DNA of 64,000 nucleotides from Methanobacterium paludis (GTDB lineage: Archaea; Methanobacteriota; Methanobacteria; Methanobacteriales; Methanobacteriaceae): assembly GCF_000214725.1 (NCBI RefSeq), contig NC_015574.1:124001-188000 (forward strand), given 5' to 3'. The notes under the pieces were generated by a model. The model did not search any database, was not told the origin of the DNA, and saw nothing but the letters and a program-made list of their open reading frames with translations. The translations under genes and the position numbers were made by a program. Shown in pieces: positions 38,896 through 47,765 of this stretch (the first letter of the stretch is position 1; every line of letters starts with the position of its first letter).

Positions 38896-39684
38896 AGTAT
38901 CCCCTATTTCCTAATTTTTTTTTCAGTATGTTACTACCAGAAAATTTAAACATTGCCTTAAATTTTCACTAAATTCAATGTTGGAGGTAGTTCATAAACA
39001 GGATTATAGAAAATTTGATAAGGCAATGAAATTCAGGGTTTGTTTCACATATTTTCATAAGCTGACATCTATATATAATTGTACCGGTTGCCGGCAACCG
39101 CCTTCTGATACAAATTTTATTCAGACAACATTTTAATGTAAAGCAGTTATTTTGTTTGTAAAAAATGCAAAAGAGTTTTGAACGTTTCTGGGATGCATGA
39201 AATGTTATGAATGAGTTATCGTTGTAATTATCATTTCTGGTTATGAGTAAGCTTTCTTCGTAAATTTTTTAAGATGCTATTTTTTTCGGAGAGAATTTAA
39301 TGGATTAATAGAACAATCTTAAACAAAAGAATTTTGATTTATATAATTCCATTAAAAAAAAGGGGTGTCAAAGACTTTTAAAAGAAATTCAAACATATGT
39401 CTAAAGTTAATGGATAAAAAAATATTATTTTATAATCTGCACAAAAGGAGATTATTTTTTGGATAAAGTTATTATAGTATATTAGTTACTAATTTTTGGC
39501 ATTAATGTTATCTAATGAATTTGGATGCCTATTTTCACTATATTAATCCCCTAACTTATGATTGTTGAATATTCAAAATTTTAGGGGGGAAATCTATGCC
39601 AATTTAAAGAGCGGTTGTAAATATAATATGATGTTAACCCAGTACAAACCGCATTGTAAAATTCGATAAACTATGAAATATCAT
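38896..39684. other. 789-bp non-coding gap with GC palindrome
   Basis: Upstream of the XdhC-like gene and downstream of the FecE-type ATPase. No ORF of useful size was seen. It contains a TATA-like box and a 16-bp perfect GC-rich palindrome (39085-39100). Near 39583 a GGGGGGA sequence precedes a three-codon ORF only. The long leader or an unrecognised RNA gene remain possible. Confidence 0.5.
39085..39100. promoter_or_regulatory. 16-bp perfect palindrome next to TATA box
   Basis: CGGTTGCC-GGCAACCG, fully symmetric and GC-rich in AT-rich DNA, 5 bp from ATATATAATT (39071-39080). Probably an operator; the regulator and the controlled direction are unclear. Confidence 0.5.
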
Positions 39685-40467
39685 CTATTTTATCTGCATA
39701 GGAATACATGCTTTCCTTGTCTCGTCCACATCCATTACTTTAACATTTATTCCATAGGCATCTCTCATATTCTCTTCTGTTATGACATCCTCTGGACTTC
39801 CCATAGCCATAATAGAGCCCCTGTTCATGATGGCCACCTTGTTGGAAGAGAGGAATGCATGGTCTGGATAATGGGACGTCATTATAACGGATAACCCACT
39901 TTTTGATAACCTGTTTATAACTTCCAGGGTTCTTATTTGGTTTCCGAAGTCAAGGTGAGATGTTGGTTCGTCGAGCAGCAAAACTTGGGGCTGCTGGGCC
40001 AGAACCCTTGCCAGAAGTACGAGTTGCATTTCTCCTCCACTGATCTCAGTGTAGGTTTTATCCTTCAAATGAGATATATTAAGACTTTTAAGCGCTTTAT
40101 CTGCTATTTTAAAGTCTTTTTCTCCGGGTGTGGATGTTAAACTTAGATGTGGTGCTCTTCCCATTAAAACCACATCAAAAACTGAAAATGCAAAGGTTGA
40201 ACTGTGTGATTGTGGTATGTAACCAATTATCTTTGCCAGATCAACATTATCCATGGAATAAATATCCTTATTATTTAGGAAAATATTTCCTCTGTTTAAT
40301 TTAAGCAGACCGTTTATACATTTAATTAATGTTGATTTACCGGTTCCATTTGGTCCCAGAATGCATAAAACATCTTTATTTTCAATTGAAAGGTTAATAT
40401 CTTCAAAAATTTTCTTTTTCCCATTGTAAGAGAACTCTGCATTATTTATTTCCAATATTTTACTCAT
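39685..40467 (-). CDS. FecE/BtuD-type ABC transporter ATPase
   Basis: 260 residues from ATG 40467, which overlaps the permease stop (ATGA) and has GAGG 7 nt upstream. Walker A GPNGTGKS, signature ISGGEMQL, Walker B VLLLDEPTSHL. Member of the iron-siderophore/cobalamin/molybdate importer ATPases. Last gene of the methyltransferase-binding protein-permease-ATPase operon. Confidence 0.9.
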   Translation of the reverse strand: MSKILEINNAEFSYNGKKKIFEDINLSIENKDVLCILGPNGTGKSTLIKCINGLLKLNRGNIFLNNKDIYSMDNVDLAKIIGYIPQSHSSTFAFSVFDVVLMGRAPHLSLTSTPGEKDFKIADKALKSLNISHLKDKTYTEISGGEMQLVLLARVLAQQPQVLLLDEPTSHLDFGNQIRTLEVINRLSKSGLSVIMTSHYPDHAFLSSNKVAIMNRGSIMAMGSPEDVITEENMRDAYGINVKVMDVDETRKACIPMQIK

Positions 40468-41483
40468 GACCAACCCTCATAACCTTTTTTAAGGAGATAA
40501 ATGAAAAATGGGGCTCCAATTAATGCAGTTAATATTCCAAGCGGAATTTCAATGGATGTTGCTGTTCTGCAGACGTCATCCACAACTAATAAGAATACTG
40601 CACCTATTGAAATGCTTGCAGGTAGAAGTTTTTTATGATCCGGGCCAACAATCATTCTGGCTATGTGGGGTATTACAAGACCAACCCACCCTATAATACC
40701 ACTTATACTAACAGCAGCGGAAGTTAGAAGGGTACAACAGAGAATTACTATTATTCTCAGTTTTTCTGTATCAACACCAAGAGATCTGGCTTCTTCATCA
40801 CCCATAGAAAGAACGTTAAGTCTCCATCTAAGAAGGAGTAAAACAGTAAAACCAATTAACACGGGAATTATGATCATCATCACGCTGCTACTGTCAACTG
40901 TAGAGAGGCTGCCCATTAGCCAGTATACAATTTCAGGCAGCTTGCTTTCAGGATCTGCAACATATTTAATGCATGAAATGAGTGCTGAAAATAGGGATCC
41001 AATGGCTATTCCTCCAAGCACCATCATAAGCATGGTGTTTCCTTTAAAGCTTTTACTGAGAAAGTATGTAAGACTTACTGCAACGAGTCCAAAAATGAAT
41101 GCGGTTACCTGGATCATCACAGTAGAGAAACTTAGTAAAATTGCCAGTGCTGCTCCAAAACCTGCACCTGCAGAAACCCCTAATATATCTGGGGATACTA
41201 GGGGGTTTTGGAATGTTCCTTGAAATGAAGCTCCTGATATGGATAAAGCTGCACCGACTATCATAGCTGCTACTATTCGTGGTAATCGTATATTCCAAAC
41301 CACGGTGTAGATGGCAGAGGACAGGTTTGTTTTTATTGGTACAAAAACCGATACAATTGCCACCAAAACATCTGTAGGTGACACAGGATACCTTCCTATC
41401 AGGAATGATCCCAAAAATACAAGGATTGGCAGGAGGATCAATGCGGTTGTTGTTGTTATGGACCCTATTTTTGTCCTGTTCAT
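40464..41483 (-). CDS. FecCD-type ABC transporter permease
   Basis: 339 residues with eight to ten transmembrane helices and FecCD motifs SGASFQGTFQNPLVSPDILGVSAGAGFGAALAI-type loop and GWVGLVIPHIARMIVGPDHKKLLP. Transports a chelated metal or large cofactor such as iron siderophore, cobalamin or, in the MolB group, molybdate/tungstate. Middle of the operon. Confidence 0.9.
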   Translation of the reverse strand: MNRTKIGSITTTTALILLPILVFLGSFLIGRYPVSPTDVLVAIVSVFVPIKTNLSSAIYTVVWNIRLPRIVAAMIVGAALSISGASFQGTFQNPLVSPDILGVSAGAGFGAALAILLSFSTVMIQVTAFIFGLVAVSLTYFLSKSFKGNTMLMMVLGGIAIGSLFSALISCIKYVADPESKLPEIVYWLMGSLSTVDSSSVMMIIIPVLIGFTVLLLLRWRLNVLSMGDEEARSLGVDTEKLRIIVILCCTLLTSAAVSISGIIGWVGLVIPHIARMIVGPDHKKLLPASISIGAVFLLVVDDVCRTATSIEIPLGILTALIGAPFFIYLLKKGYEGWS

Positions 41484-41656
41484 TCGTTCACTCTTCTTTT
41501 TCTTTTTGCAGATTTGTTAAAATAATATAAGAAAGTTGGTCTAGGGTTAATTTACTTTGAATTTATCTAAAAGAATTTATCAAATGTATCCGAATCTTTA
41601 GAAAAATTAAAAAAATTAGCAGGATGTGTGTCCTGCCCCATGCCAGATTTTATTGT

Positions 41657-42760
41657 TTAGGTGTTGTATGTTTGTGTATCGTTGAATGTTTCGTTGCTTA
41701 GTATGTTCTTCACGTCACTGTCTGTTAGGTTTACATGGTAAAATTCTGAGTAAAATTCTTCTGTTAAGCTTGTCATGTTTAGGTTCTGGAATTTGTCTGG
41801 GTAAAGTACCTTAGCCGTCCATGGTATTCCGATAATGGTGTTAACACCCGGTGGTCTGTCGAACCAGCCCTCAGGAACTGTTGGTGCAAGATAAACTCTT
41901 TTATTTTGAACAGCAGTTACATCCTGCCATGAAGAGTTGGAATAAACACCGTTATAGAACTGTGGATTGTTGGTTATGATAACTTCAGGGTTCCAAACAA
42001 GTAACTGTTCCATTGAAACATCTGACATTCCATTTCCCTGTTTAAGAGCCACATTGGCAACATTAATACCTCCACAGAATGTTATAAGCTGTGAGTGTGC
42101 TGAACCGTTAGGGTCTGTTTGCAATCCCGACGTACCTTCAGCATAATAAACTGTTACTTTATCTCCTTGGGAAATGTTTGAAACTGTACTGTTAACAGTT
42201 GTTGTCATGTTGTCATAGAAATTTATCAGTTTATTTGCCTGATCCTCTGCACCAAGCAGTTTTCCAACAAATTTAATGGATGGAGCGTAATTGGTGATGT
42301 TTGTTGAACTGTTTAAGCCCACTACTGATATACTTCCCATTTTATTTTGCATAGTATCCAGTGTTGGGGAACTATTTCCCATAACGTTCACATCGTCTAA
42401 AATAACATCCGGACTTTGAGCTATAAATGTTTCAGGGTTTCCCTGGTATGTGGAGAACCATCCACCTATAATTGGCAAGCTCTGATACTTGGAAGGCATG
42501 TATTCTTTCTCATTATCTGTTAAATTAAAATTCCAGCCTTCCAACTTGTCAGGGGCCAACATATAAACTAAGTTGGTTGTTGGAGGGGACACTGTAAGAA
42601 CTTTGTTTATCTCTCCAGGTACATGGACAGATCTTCCTGTCATGTCTGTAATGGTTGTATTTCCTGTACCTGGAATTGAGTTGCTGTAACAAGTATATGC
42701 TGCGATTACAGTTATTAAAGCAACAACAGCTATTAAAGCTACTACGATCTTTTTATCCAT
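41657..42760 (-). CDS. FecB/BtuF/MolA-type binding protein
   Basis: 367 residues. N-terminal anchor (about 6-24), then TDMTGRSVHVPGEINKVLTVSPPTTNLVYMLAPDKLEGW and NPEVIITNNP, the clamshell fold of type III binding proteins. Segment PEGWFDRPPGVNTIIGIPW is a conserved ligand-cleft loop. The ligand is unknown; because a 7-10-7 operator shared with modA and wtpA precedes the operon, molybdate/tungstate or a metal chelate is more likely than cobalamin. Starts 6 bp after the methyltransferase gene. Confidence 0.82.
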   Translation of the reverse strand: MDKKIVVALIAVVALITVIAAYTCYSNSIPGTGNTTITDMTGRSVHVPGEINKVLTVSPPTTNLVYMLAPDKLEGWNFNLTDNEKEYMPSKYQSLPIIGGWFSTYQGNPETFIAQSPDVILDDVNVMGNSSPTLDTMQNKMGSISVVGLNSSTNITNYAPSIKFVGKLLGAEDQANKLINFYDNMTTTVNSTVSNISQGDKVTVYYAEGTSGLQTDPNGSAHSQLITFCGGINVANVALKQGNGMSDVSMEQLLVWNPEVIITNNPQFYNGVYSNSSWQDVTAVQNKRVYLAPTVPEGWFDRPPGVNTIIGIPWTAKVLYPDKFQNLNMTSLTEEFYSEFYHVNLTDSDVKNILSNETFNDTQTYNT

Positions 42761-42766
42761 AATACT

Positions 42767-43651
42767 TCACCTGTAATCACAATCTTCTTTTTTCCACCAT
42801 ATCATAACCCAATCCGGGTTGTTTGTGGGGTAATCAATTGTTCCATCTTCTCTTTGAACTGCATTTTCTTTTAGAAATTTTTCGAGTTTTGTTTTGTCTT
42901 CGGGTTTGATCTCTTTACCATTCCACCCCAGCTTCCATGTGCAACGATCCATTGCATCTTCAAGGTCACTGTAAACAGGTCTGCTTTCACAATCAAGCAT
43001 CTCAATGTTGGCATATATGCCCATTTGGTAGAGCATGTTACAGACGTAGATGTAGTCTGGGTGTTGGTGGTACTCTGTGCCCATGGTGTTGCAGAGTTCT
43101 CTTTCGAATCTTCTTCCGTTTGCACCCCATATTGTCATGTAAACGTAATTCTTTGCAAGGCCGTCTATCTTTTTAAGCTCATCTTTGAGGTTGTAGATGC
43201 CTCCAAGTGAGCGTGAAGCTATTACAACATCATGCTGTCCCACAAGTTCTGGGTCAAGATCTTCAACCGTGCTTTGGATGTACTTGATGTTTGAAATGCC
43301 TTCATTTTCTGCATTCTCTTCAACCAGTTTCAACATTTCATTTGACATATCAACTGCAGTTACGTGTTTAACCTGCTTTGCAACCTTCAGGGTGATGCTT
43401 CCGTTACCACAGCCCAGATCAAGCACTGTGTAATCTGGTTTTTTATGAACTTTGTCAGCAAAATTTTGGGGGTAATCATCTGTTTTCATCCATTCATTGA
43501 ATTTTGATGCTATTTTGTCCCATCTTTTTTTATCATTTTTGCTGGGCATTTCTTTAAGGGCATGATTCCACATTTCATTCCACTTAATATCCTCTATACT
43601 TTCAATATCATTTTTTTGTTCTATCTTCCCACCTCCAATTTTTATATTCAT
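42767..43651 (-). CDS. class I SAM-dependent methyltransferase, first gene of FecBCD operon
   Basis: 294 residues. SAM motif I VLDLGCGNGSITLKVAK (about 74-90), motif II VTAVDMSNEML, DVVIASRSLG. The N-terminus (W..MW..AL) and C-terminal VMIWWKK resemble methyltransferases found with FecCD importers. Start ATG 43651; the GGAGG in its first codons does not lead to a usable in-frame start. Role may be to modify the imported chelate; unproved. Confidence 0.82.
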   Translation of the reverse strand: MNIKIGGGKIEQKNDIESIEDIKWNEMWNHALKEMPSKNDKKRWDKIASKFNEWMKTDDYPQNFADKVHKKPDYTVLDLGCGNGSITLKVAKQVKHVTAVDMSNEMLKLVEENAENEGISNIKYIQSTVEDLDPELVGQHDVVIASRSLGGIYNLKDELKKIDGLAKNYVYMTIWGANGRRFERELCNTMGTEYHQHPDYIYVCNMLYQMGIYANIEMLDCESRPVYSDLEDAMDRCTWKLGWNGKEIKPEDKTKLEKFLKENAVQREDGTIDYPTNNPDWVMIWWKKEDCDYR

Positions 43652-43670
43652 TCATTTTATATTCACTCAT

Positions 43671-43694
43671 CGATAAGTTTAAGATATCATATCG
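43671..43694. promoter_or_regulatory. 7-10-7 operator near methyltransferase start
   Basis: CGATAAG-TTTAAGATAT-CATATCG, about 20 bp upstream of the start codon. Arms match 6 of 7 and 7 of 7. The spacer is not a good TATA box, so it could block elongation or be an auxiliary site. Confidence 0.55.
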
Positions 43695-43897
43695 ATTTAC
43701 ATGAATGATTTATTAAATGACCTATTTAATTACAGTTTATTAAAAATCATGAATAAACCAAAAAAATAAACTTAATTATTTTAGATGTGGTTCTTTTAAA
43801 TTATGATACGTGTTAAATCAGATTTATTGGTGATTAATTAGGAAAACTACTTTTTTATTTGGATCCCTACTATTCCCTTTGGATAGTTTTTCATTTG

Positions 43898-43921
43898 TGA
43901 TATGTATATATAACCATATCG
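43898..43921. promoter_or_regulatory. 7-10-7 operator over TATA box, FecBCD operon
   Basis: TGATATG-TATATATAAC-CATATCG. TATA (minus-strand GTTATATATA) sits in the spacer, some 250 bp before the methyltransferase. Confidence 0.6.
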
Positions 43922-44058
43922 ATTTTTAGCCCGTCGTCCTATTGTACAAAATTGCCATTATTGCACAAAAATTGACAAAGAAAATTAAACTGTGAATCTT
44001 AAAGTGAGAGTTTGGGTTTGTTTAAATTTAAATTGACTATAAATAAACCATAAATTTA

Positions 44059-44211
44059 TTATAAAATTCCTTTTAATCTACTTTTTCTTATATAATCATC
44101 CACAGCTTTTCTAATAATATCTGCCATTGGAACGTTACCTTTTTTCTCTGAAAGCGTCCTTAAATCACGGTACATGTCTTGAGGTATTTTCATTGTTATT
44201 TGTTTGTCCAT
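44059..44211 (-). CDS. 50-residue ribbon-helix-helix DNA-binding protein
   Basis: MDKQITMKIPQDMYRDLRTL... a beta strand (QITMKIP) followed by two helices (DMYRDLRTLSEKKG and MADIIRKAVDDYIRKS), the CopG/Arc/MetJ RHH pattern. Too short for most ORF cut-offs. GGTGA lies 5-6 nt before ATG, and it starts 6 bp after the FmdE-family gene, so it is the last gene of that operon. RHH dimers bind short inverted repeats; the 7-10-7 operators are candidate targets. Confidence 0.8.
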   Translation of the reverse strand: MDKQITMKIPQDMYRDLRTLSEKKGNVPMADIIRKAVDDYIRKSRLKGIL

Positions 44212-44217
44212 ACTGAA

Positions 44218-44805
44218 TCACCATTCTTGGTTTTCTGGATTTGCACACCATTTGCACAGGGATTCGTTTTCTTCTGCGATGAATGACTCACCGCAAATAC
44301 TGCAAATGGTCACGTTCTTTTTCCCCTTGACAGGCACAGGCACTTCAATAAAGTACCAACTGTAAACGTCTCCATCAGCTTTTATAAGTTCAGATATGGC
44401 ATCTTCATGGGAAACCTTCCTTTCGTTCATGTACCATGCATGGAATACGGGATAATTAATGGTTTTTTCAGGGTCAAGGACGATTCTAACGGCTTTAATG
44501 GTTTTTTCTCCATTTTCTGCCGATTTATTTATGGTTGCTGCCATCTTTCCATGATCAACAATGTGTAAACCTTTGTTACCTATTGTGCAACCACGGAGTA
44601 TTTGAAATGGGTCTGGAAGGCAATTCTGGGTTTCACAAGTAACGAAAATTCGTTCTCCCTCCTTTATGTCAAGCAAGTTCCTTGCAAGGTTTAGCATCTG
44701 GATTCCTATAAAAGCCCCTGTACTTAAATAACCATGGAACGGAACTACCTTTTCGATCTGGGCCTCTAAATCAGGATCATTTATTTTATTTAGATTTTTG
44801 TCCAT
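44218..44805 (-). CDS. FmdE-family protein with zinc ribbon, copy 3
   Basis: 195 residues. FmdE-domain signatures FHGYLSTGAFIGIQM and CETQNCLPDPFQILRGCTIGNKGLHIVDHGKMA; a C-terminal zinc-ribbon pair CSICGE and CKWCA. The other two copies in this operon keep Cys-Pro in the HG..CPG motif, whereas here it reads STG, so one ligand is lost. FmdE is named for the molybdenum formylmethanofuran dehydrogenase operon but its function is unknown. AGAGGTGAT precedes ATG. Confidence 0.85.
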   Translation of the reverse strand: MDKNLNKINDPDLEAQIEKVVPFHGYLSTGAFIGIQMLNLARNLLDIKEGERIFVTCETQNCLPDPFQILRGCTIGNKGLHIVDHGKMAATINKSAENGEKTIKAVRIVLDPEKTINYPVFHAWYMNERKVSHEDAISELIKADGDVYSWYFIEVPVPVKGKKNVTICSICGESFIAEENESLCKWCANPENQEW

Positions 44806-44891
44806 TTTATCACCTCTAATGATTATTAATGAGCAAATATTTCTTTAATCAACCTAATTAATCAACATATTAATTAAAGAGTCATATTAAC

Positions 44892-45518
44892 TCAAACCTT
44901 TCTAATTGTCACCCACAAACCAGAATCATCATTTATTACCTCATAATTATTAATATTTGCTTTATGAATGGCTTTTTCTAGGTCTTTTGGGCTGATCTTT
45001 TTTGGTGGGTTGTAACGTTCTTTAAAGTCAATCTCTTTACTTTTAAATTCTTTAGTCATCGTTTTTTCTATTTTTTGCTTCATTTTGGAGCTTCCAAAAC
45101 CTCCACCAACATATCCCACCCCTTCAGGCTTTAGAACGCGATTTATCTCTTTAAAAGAGGATGATAAATCTTGCCAGAAGGGTATTGACCCTCTACTAAC
45201 CACTAAATCTACCAAGTTGTCTTTAAATGGTATGTTTTGCACATCACCCTGCAATGGAATGATTCTGCCGTATAAACCTTCCGTATATATGTTTTCCTGT
45301 GCCTTTCTGCACATGTCATCTGAAATGTCCAGTGCATATATATTAAGGTCTGTAATTTTTGCAAGGGCTATTGAAAGGGGTGCAGGGCCTGCGCCCACGT
45401 CGATGCATACTCCCTCATTAACACAAAATTTTTCGATGATCTGTTTGGCTATCAAAGGATATATTGGTGCAAAAGTCCCTTTTGATATAAAGTCCATCCT
45501 TTCAGGGTCTGTTTTCAT
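44892..45518 (-). CDS. class I SAM-dependent methyltransferase in FmdE operon
   Basis: 208 residues with motif I CIDVGAGPAPLSIALAK, motif II IYALDISDDM and LVVSRGSIPFW. Starts 15 bp after the DUF364 gene. Distantly related to the methyltransferase that leads the FecBCD operon; both are tied to the same operator family. Substrate unknown. Confidence 0.85.
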   Translation of the reverse strand: MKTDPERMDFISKGTFAPIYPLIAKQIIEKFCVNEGVCIDVGAGPAPLSIALAKITDLNIYALDISDDMCRKAQENIYTEGLYGRIIPLQGDVQNIPFKDNLVDLVVSRGSIPFWQDLSSSFKEINRVLKPEGVGYVGGGFGSSKMKQKIEKTMTKEFKSKEIDFKERYNPPKKISPKDLEKAIHKANINNYEVINDDSGLWVTIRKV

Positions 45519-45533
45519 GTTACTCTTCCATTA

Positions 45534-46286
45534 TTACTTTTCCATTACTCTGAACTTGATCTCACCTTTACACACCTTGGTGTTTATCATTCCTCCACTC
45601 TGACTGATCTTTTGGAGTATGGTTTCAGGATCAATTATTTCAACACCCGCGAGCATATCTGCACCATAATCAAATAAAACTTCACTCATAGATGTGCTCG
45701 GACCAAGGAGGATAGTGTAAGCATCTTCATGTCTGGCAAGTTCCAAATAACGTTCCAGACTTTTGTTGATCAATGTGGAGCCAGTTATAACGATTATATC
45801 GCTTCCCGGAAAAACGTATTCTGCTGCAGATTCGGTTATTATTCCTTTTTTTGGATTTAGAAGTGTAGGATCACATTCAAGAACCCATAATTCCTTTGCA
45901 ACAGCCCTTATTTCATCTATTTTTGGGAATTTACCAACCATGGTGATCTTTTTGTTTTTACCCTCTTCCATGATCAGATCCTGGGCATTGATATTTGTTT
46001 TTCCTTTGGGTTTGATCATGGAGTTTATGGCTGCAACACCAATACTGGCTTCCACAAGATTCCATGATCTGGAGTACTCTGCCAGTTCAAGGGTGGTTTT
46101 ATCTGTAAGATTTCCCATGTCTTGGGTGTAGTTTCCATGTACCACGGGTATACCGTAGGTTTTGGAAACCCCTCCGTACTTTCCATGAGCACAAGTCCAG
46201 CCTACACCCACTCTAACATCTTTAACTGGAGCAGTGTTTGCACTGTTTGCTTCAATTAAATCATCAATAAGTTTCATTTCCTTCAA
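45534..46286 (-). CDS. DUF364-family putative heavy-metal chelation protein
   Basis: 250 residues from TTG 46286, with GGAGGT 6 nt upstream; the longer ORF would overlap the preceding gene. Conserved pieces: GVGWTCAHGKYGG, ASIGVAAINSM, TMVGKFP, SDIIVITGSTLINKSL and LLGPSTSMSEVLFDYGADMLAGVEI. The family is labelled as putative heavy-metal chelation because of structural reasoning, and no activity is known to me. Placed between FmdE genes and a methyltransferase under a metal-type operator. Confidence 0.82.
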   Translation of the reverse strand: MKEMKLIDDLIEANSANTAPVKDVRVGVGWTCAHGKYGGVSKTYGIPVVHGNYTQDMGNLTDKTTLELAEYSRSWNLVEASIGVAAINSMIKPKGKTNINAQDLIMEEGKNKKITMVGKFPKIDEIRAVAKELWVLECDPTLLNPKKGIITESAAEYVFPGSDIIVITGSTLINKSLERYLELARHEDAYTILLGPSTSMSEVLFDYGADMLAGVEIIDPETILQKISQSGGMINTKVCKGEIKFRVMEK

Positions 46287-46305
46287 AATTCCACCTCCAA
46301 ACCAT

Positions 46306-46866
46306 TTAACCTGCTGGCTGGTAGTATGGCCTATCTGCACAGGCCTTGCAAACTACTTTTCCATCTACCAAAACATCTCTGCCGTCCATTATACGTTCTC
46401 CACATTTTGAACAAACTGCTTTGTGCTGTGGTAAACCCGGAATGTCATTTTCAGGTACTTTCAGTTTAACTTCTTCCAGTTTCAGAAGTTCTTCTTCAGG
46501 CATGGTTGCAAGTTTTTTAACAGCGTCTTCCATGCTCTGGTTTGCAGGGTCCTTTGATCTGTCTTCAATTGATGAAACCCTTACAGCTTTTCCTGTTTTC
46601 ATGTTGATGAAGGTTGCTGCAAATTTACCGTAATCCACATATTTCAGGCTTCTATGACCTAAGGAACATCCTGTAATGGCTTGGACTGCATCTGTCATGC
46701 ATCTGTCAATTTCAACGTATACAATAAGGTCATGGCTTCTCTCTTTTGGGTCAAGGCCCAGTTCTTTCATGGCTGCAATTGTCATTCTGGTTCCCATAAC
46801 TATGCCTGGACATATTCCTCCATGGAATTTTCTGGCTTTTTCAACGAGTATTTTATAATCATCCAT
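46306..46866 (-). CDS. FmdE-family protein with zinc ribbon, copy 2
   Basis: 186 residues. FHGGICPGIVMGTRM (about 14-28), EIDRCMTDAVQAITGCSLGHRSLKYVDYGKFAATF (about 52-86), C-terminal zinc site CSKCGE and CKACA. Tandem duplicate of copy 1, 28 bp upstream. The conserved Cys, His and Asp of the two motifs probably bind a metal. Confidence 0.88.
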   Translation of the reverse strand: MDDYKILVEKARKFHGGICPGIVMGTRMTIAAMKELGLDPKERSHDLIVYVEIDRCMTDAVQAITGCSLGHRSLKYVDYGKFAATFINMKTGKAVRVSSIEDRSKDPANQSMEDAVKKLATMPEEELLKLEEVKLKVPENDIPGLPQHKAVCSKCGERIMDGRDVLVDGKVVCKACADRPYYQPAG

Positions 46867-46894
46867 TTTTTCACATTCCCCTAAATTTCAACTG

Positions 46895-47497
46895 TTAAAT
46901 GTTTTCATTTGCACAAGATCTGCATACAATTTTATTATCTATTTTGACTTCTTTTCCATCCATTACATGCTCTCCACAGATTGAACAAATTGTTATATCC
47001 TTTGGAAGGCCTGGAATTTCTGGCAATTTCTCATCCAATTCCTCAATTGTAAGAAGTTCATCATCTGGCATTTCAGAGAGTTTTTTGATTCCAGATTTTT
47101 TTTCTTCCATTATTTTAGGCATATTCTTTTCTTTTGCCAGTTTTGAGACATTTTCAAACCAGGTCCATAGTCCAGGATGGGATTTTATTTTATCATCCCT
47201 TGCAGAAACTCTAATCCTTCTTCCCGTCTCCATGTCAGTGAACGTTGCCACAAATTTACCGTAATCAAGACATTTTAGGGTTCTACGGCCCACTGTACAA
47301 CCAGTTAATGCCTGTATGGCATCTGGCATGCACCTGTCCACTTCTACGCAAACTATAAGGTTTTCGTTTGGTTCTAATGGATTCATATTAAGTTCTTTCA
47401 TTGCAGCCATACTCATACGTGTTCCCATTATGACGCCAGGGCATATTTCACCGTGCAGTTTTTGTGCTTTGTTAATTAAAATCTCATAGTCACTCAT
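46895..47497 (-). CDS. FmdE-family protein with zinc ribbon, copy 1
   Basis: 200 residues from ATG 47497 (AGGTG 6 nt before; a GTG at 47506 is less good). LHGEICPGVIMGTRM, EVDRCMPDAIQALTGCTVGRRTLKCLDYGKFVATF, and C-terminal CSICGE/CRSCA. It has an extra ~17-residue insert relative to copy 2. First gene of the operon FmdE-FmdE-DUF364-methyltransferase-FmdE-RHH. The operator at 47526 puts the start very near the transcription start. Confidence 0.88.
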   Translation of the reverse strand: MSDYEILINKAQKLHGEICPGVIMGTRMSMAAMKELNMNPLEPNENLIVCVEVDRCMPDAIQALTGCTVGRRTLKCLDYGKFVATFTDMETGRRIRVSARDDKIKSHPGLWTWFENVSKLAKEKNMPKIMEEKKSGIKKLSEMPDDELLTIEELDEKLPEIPGLPKDITICSICGEHVMDGKEVKIDNKIVCRSCANENI

Positions 47498-47525
47498 TTT
47501 TTTCACCTATTCACAATCTAATTAT

Positions 47526-47549
47526 CGAAATGTTTATATAAACATATCA
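47526..47549. promoter_or_regulatory. 7-10-7 operator over TATA box, FmdE operon
   Basis: CGAAATG-TTTATATAAA-CATATCA. The spacer is a symmetric TATA box; the first gene starts about 30 bp downstream on the minus strand. Confidence 0.65.
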
Positions 47550-47671
47550 TTTATTGGATCTAACTTCACGTAGCATTCTCCCTTAAAAACAATATTAAAT
47601 CATTGTTTTGAATTTAATAACAACTTAACAGTGTCCCCTCTGAGAATATCAATTTTAAAAAATGAAAAAAT

Positions 47672-47719
47672 TATTAATAATTAAAACTATTAATAATTAA
47701 AACTATTAATAATTAAAAA
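47672..47719. repeat. 3 x 16-bp tandem repeat
   Basis: Unit TATTAATAATTAAAAC in three tandem copies (last base of the third differs), downstream of the polyferredoxin gene. Likely simple replication slippage. Confidence 0.7.
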
Positions 47720-47765
47720 ATTTTAACCCTTAATTTTATAAAAATGAAATAAAAGAAAAAATGGA

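Larger units (their letters stand above)
43652..44058. other. 407-bp leader with two operators
   Basis: Non-coding; it carries two 7-10-7 inverted repeats, 43671-43694 and 43898-43921, ahead of the methyltransferase/FecBCD operon. The stretch between them has no ORF. Confidence 0.6.

Noticed and set aside
39580..39620. ORF after GGGGGGA sequence
   Set aside because: Only three codons long (Met-Pro-Ile, stop).
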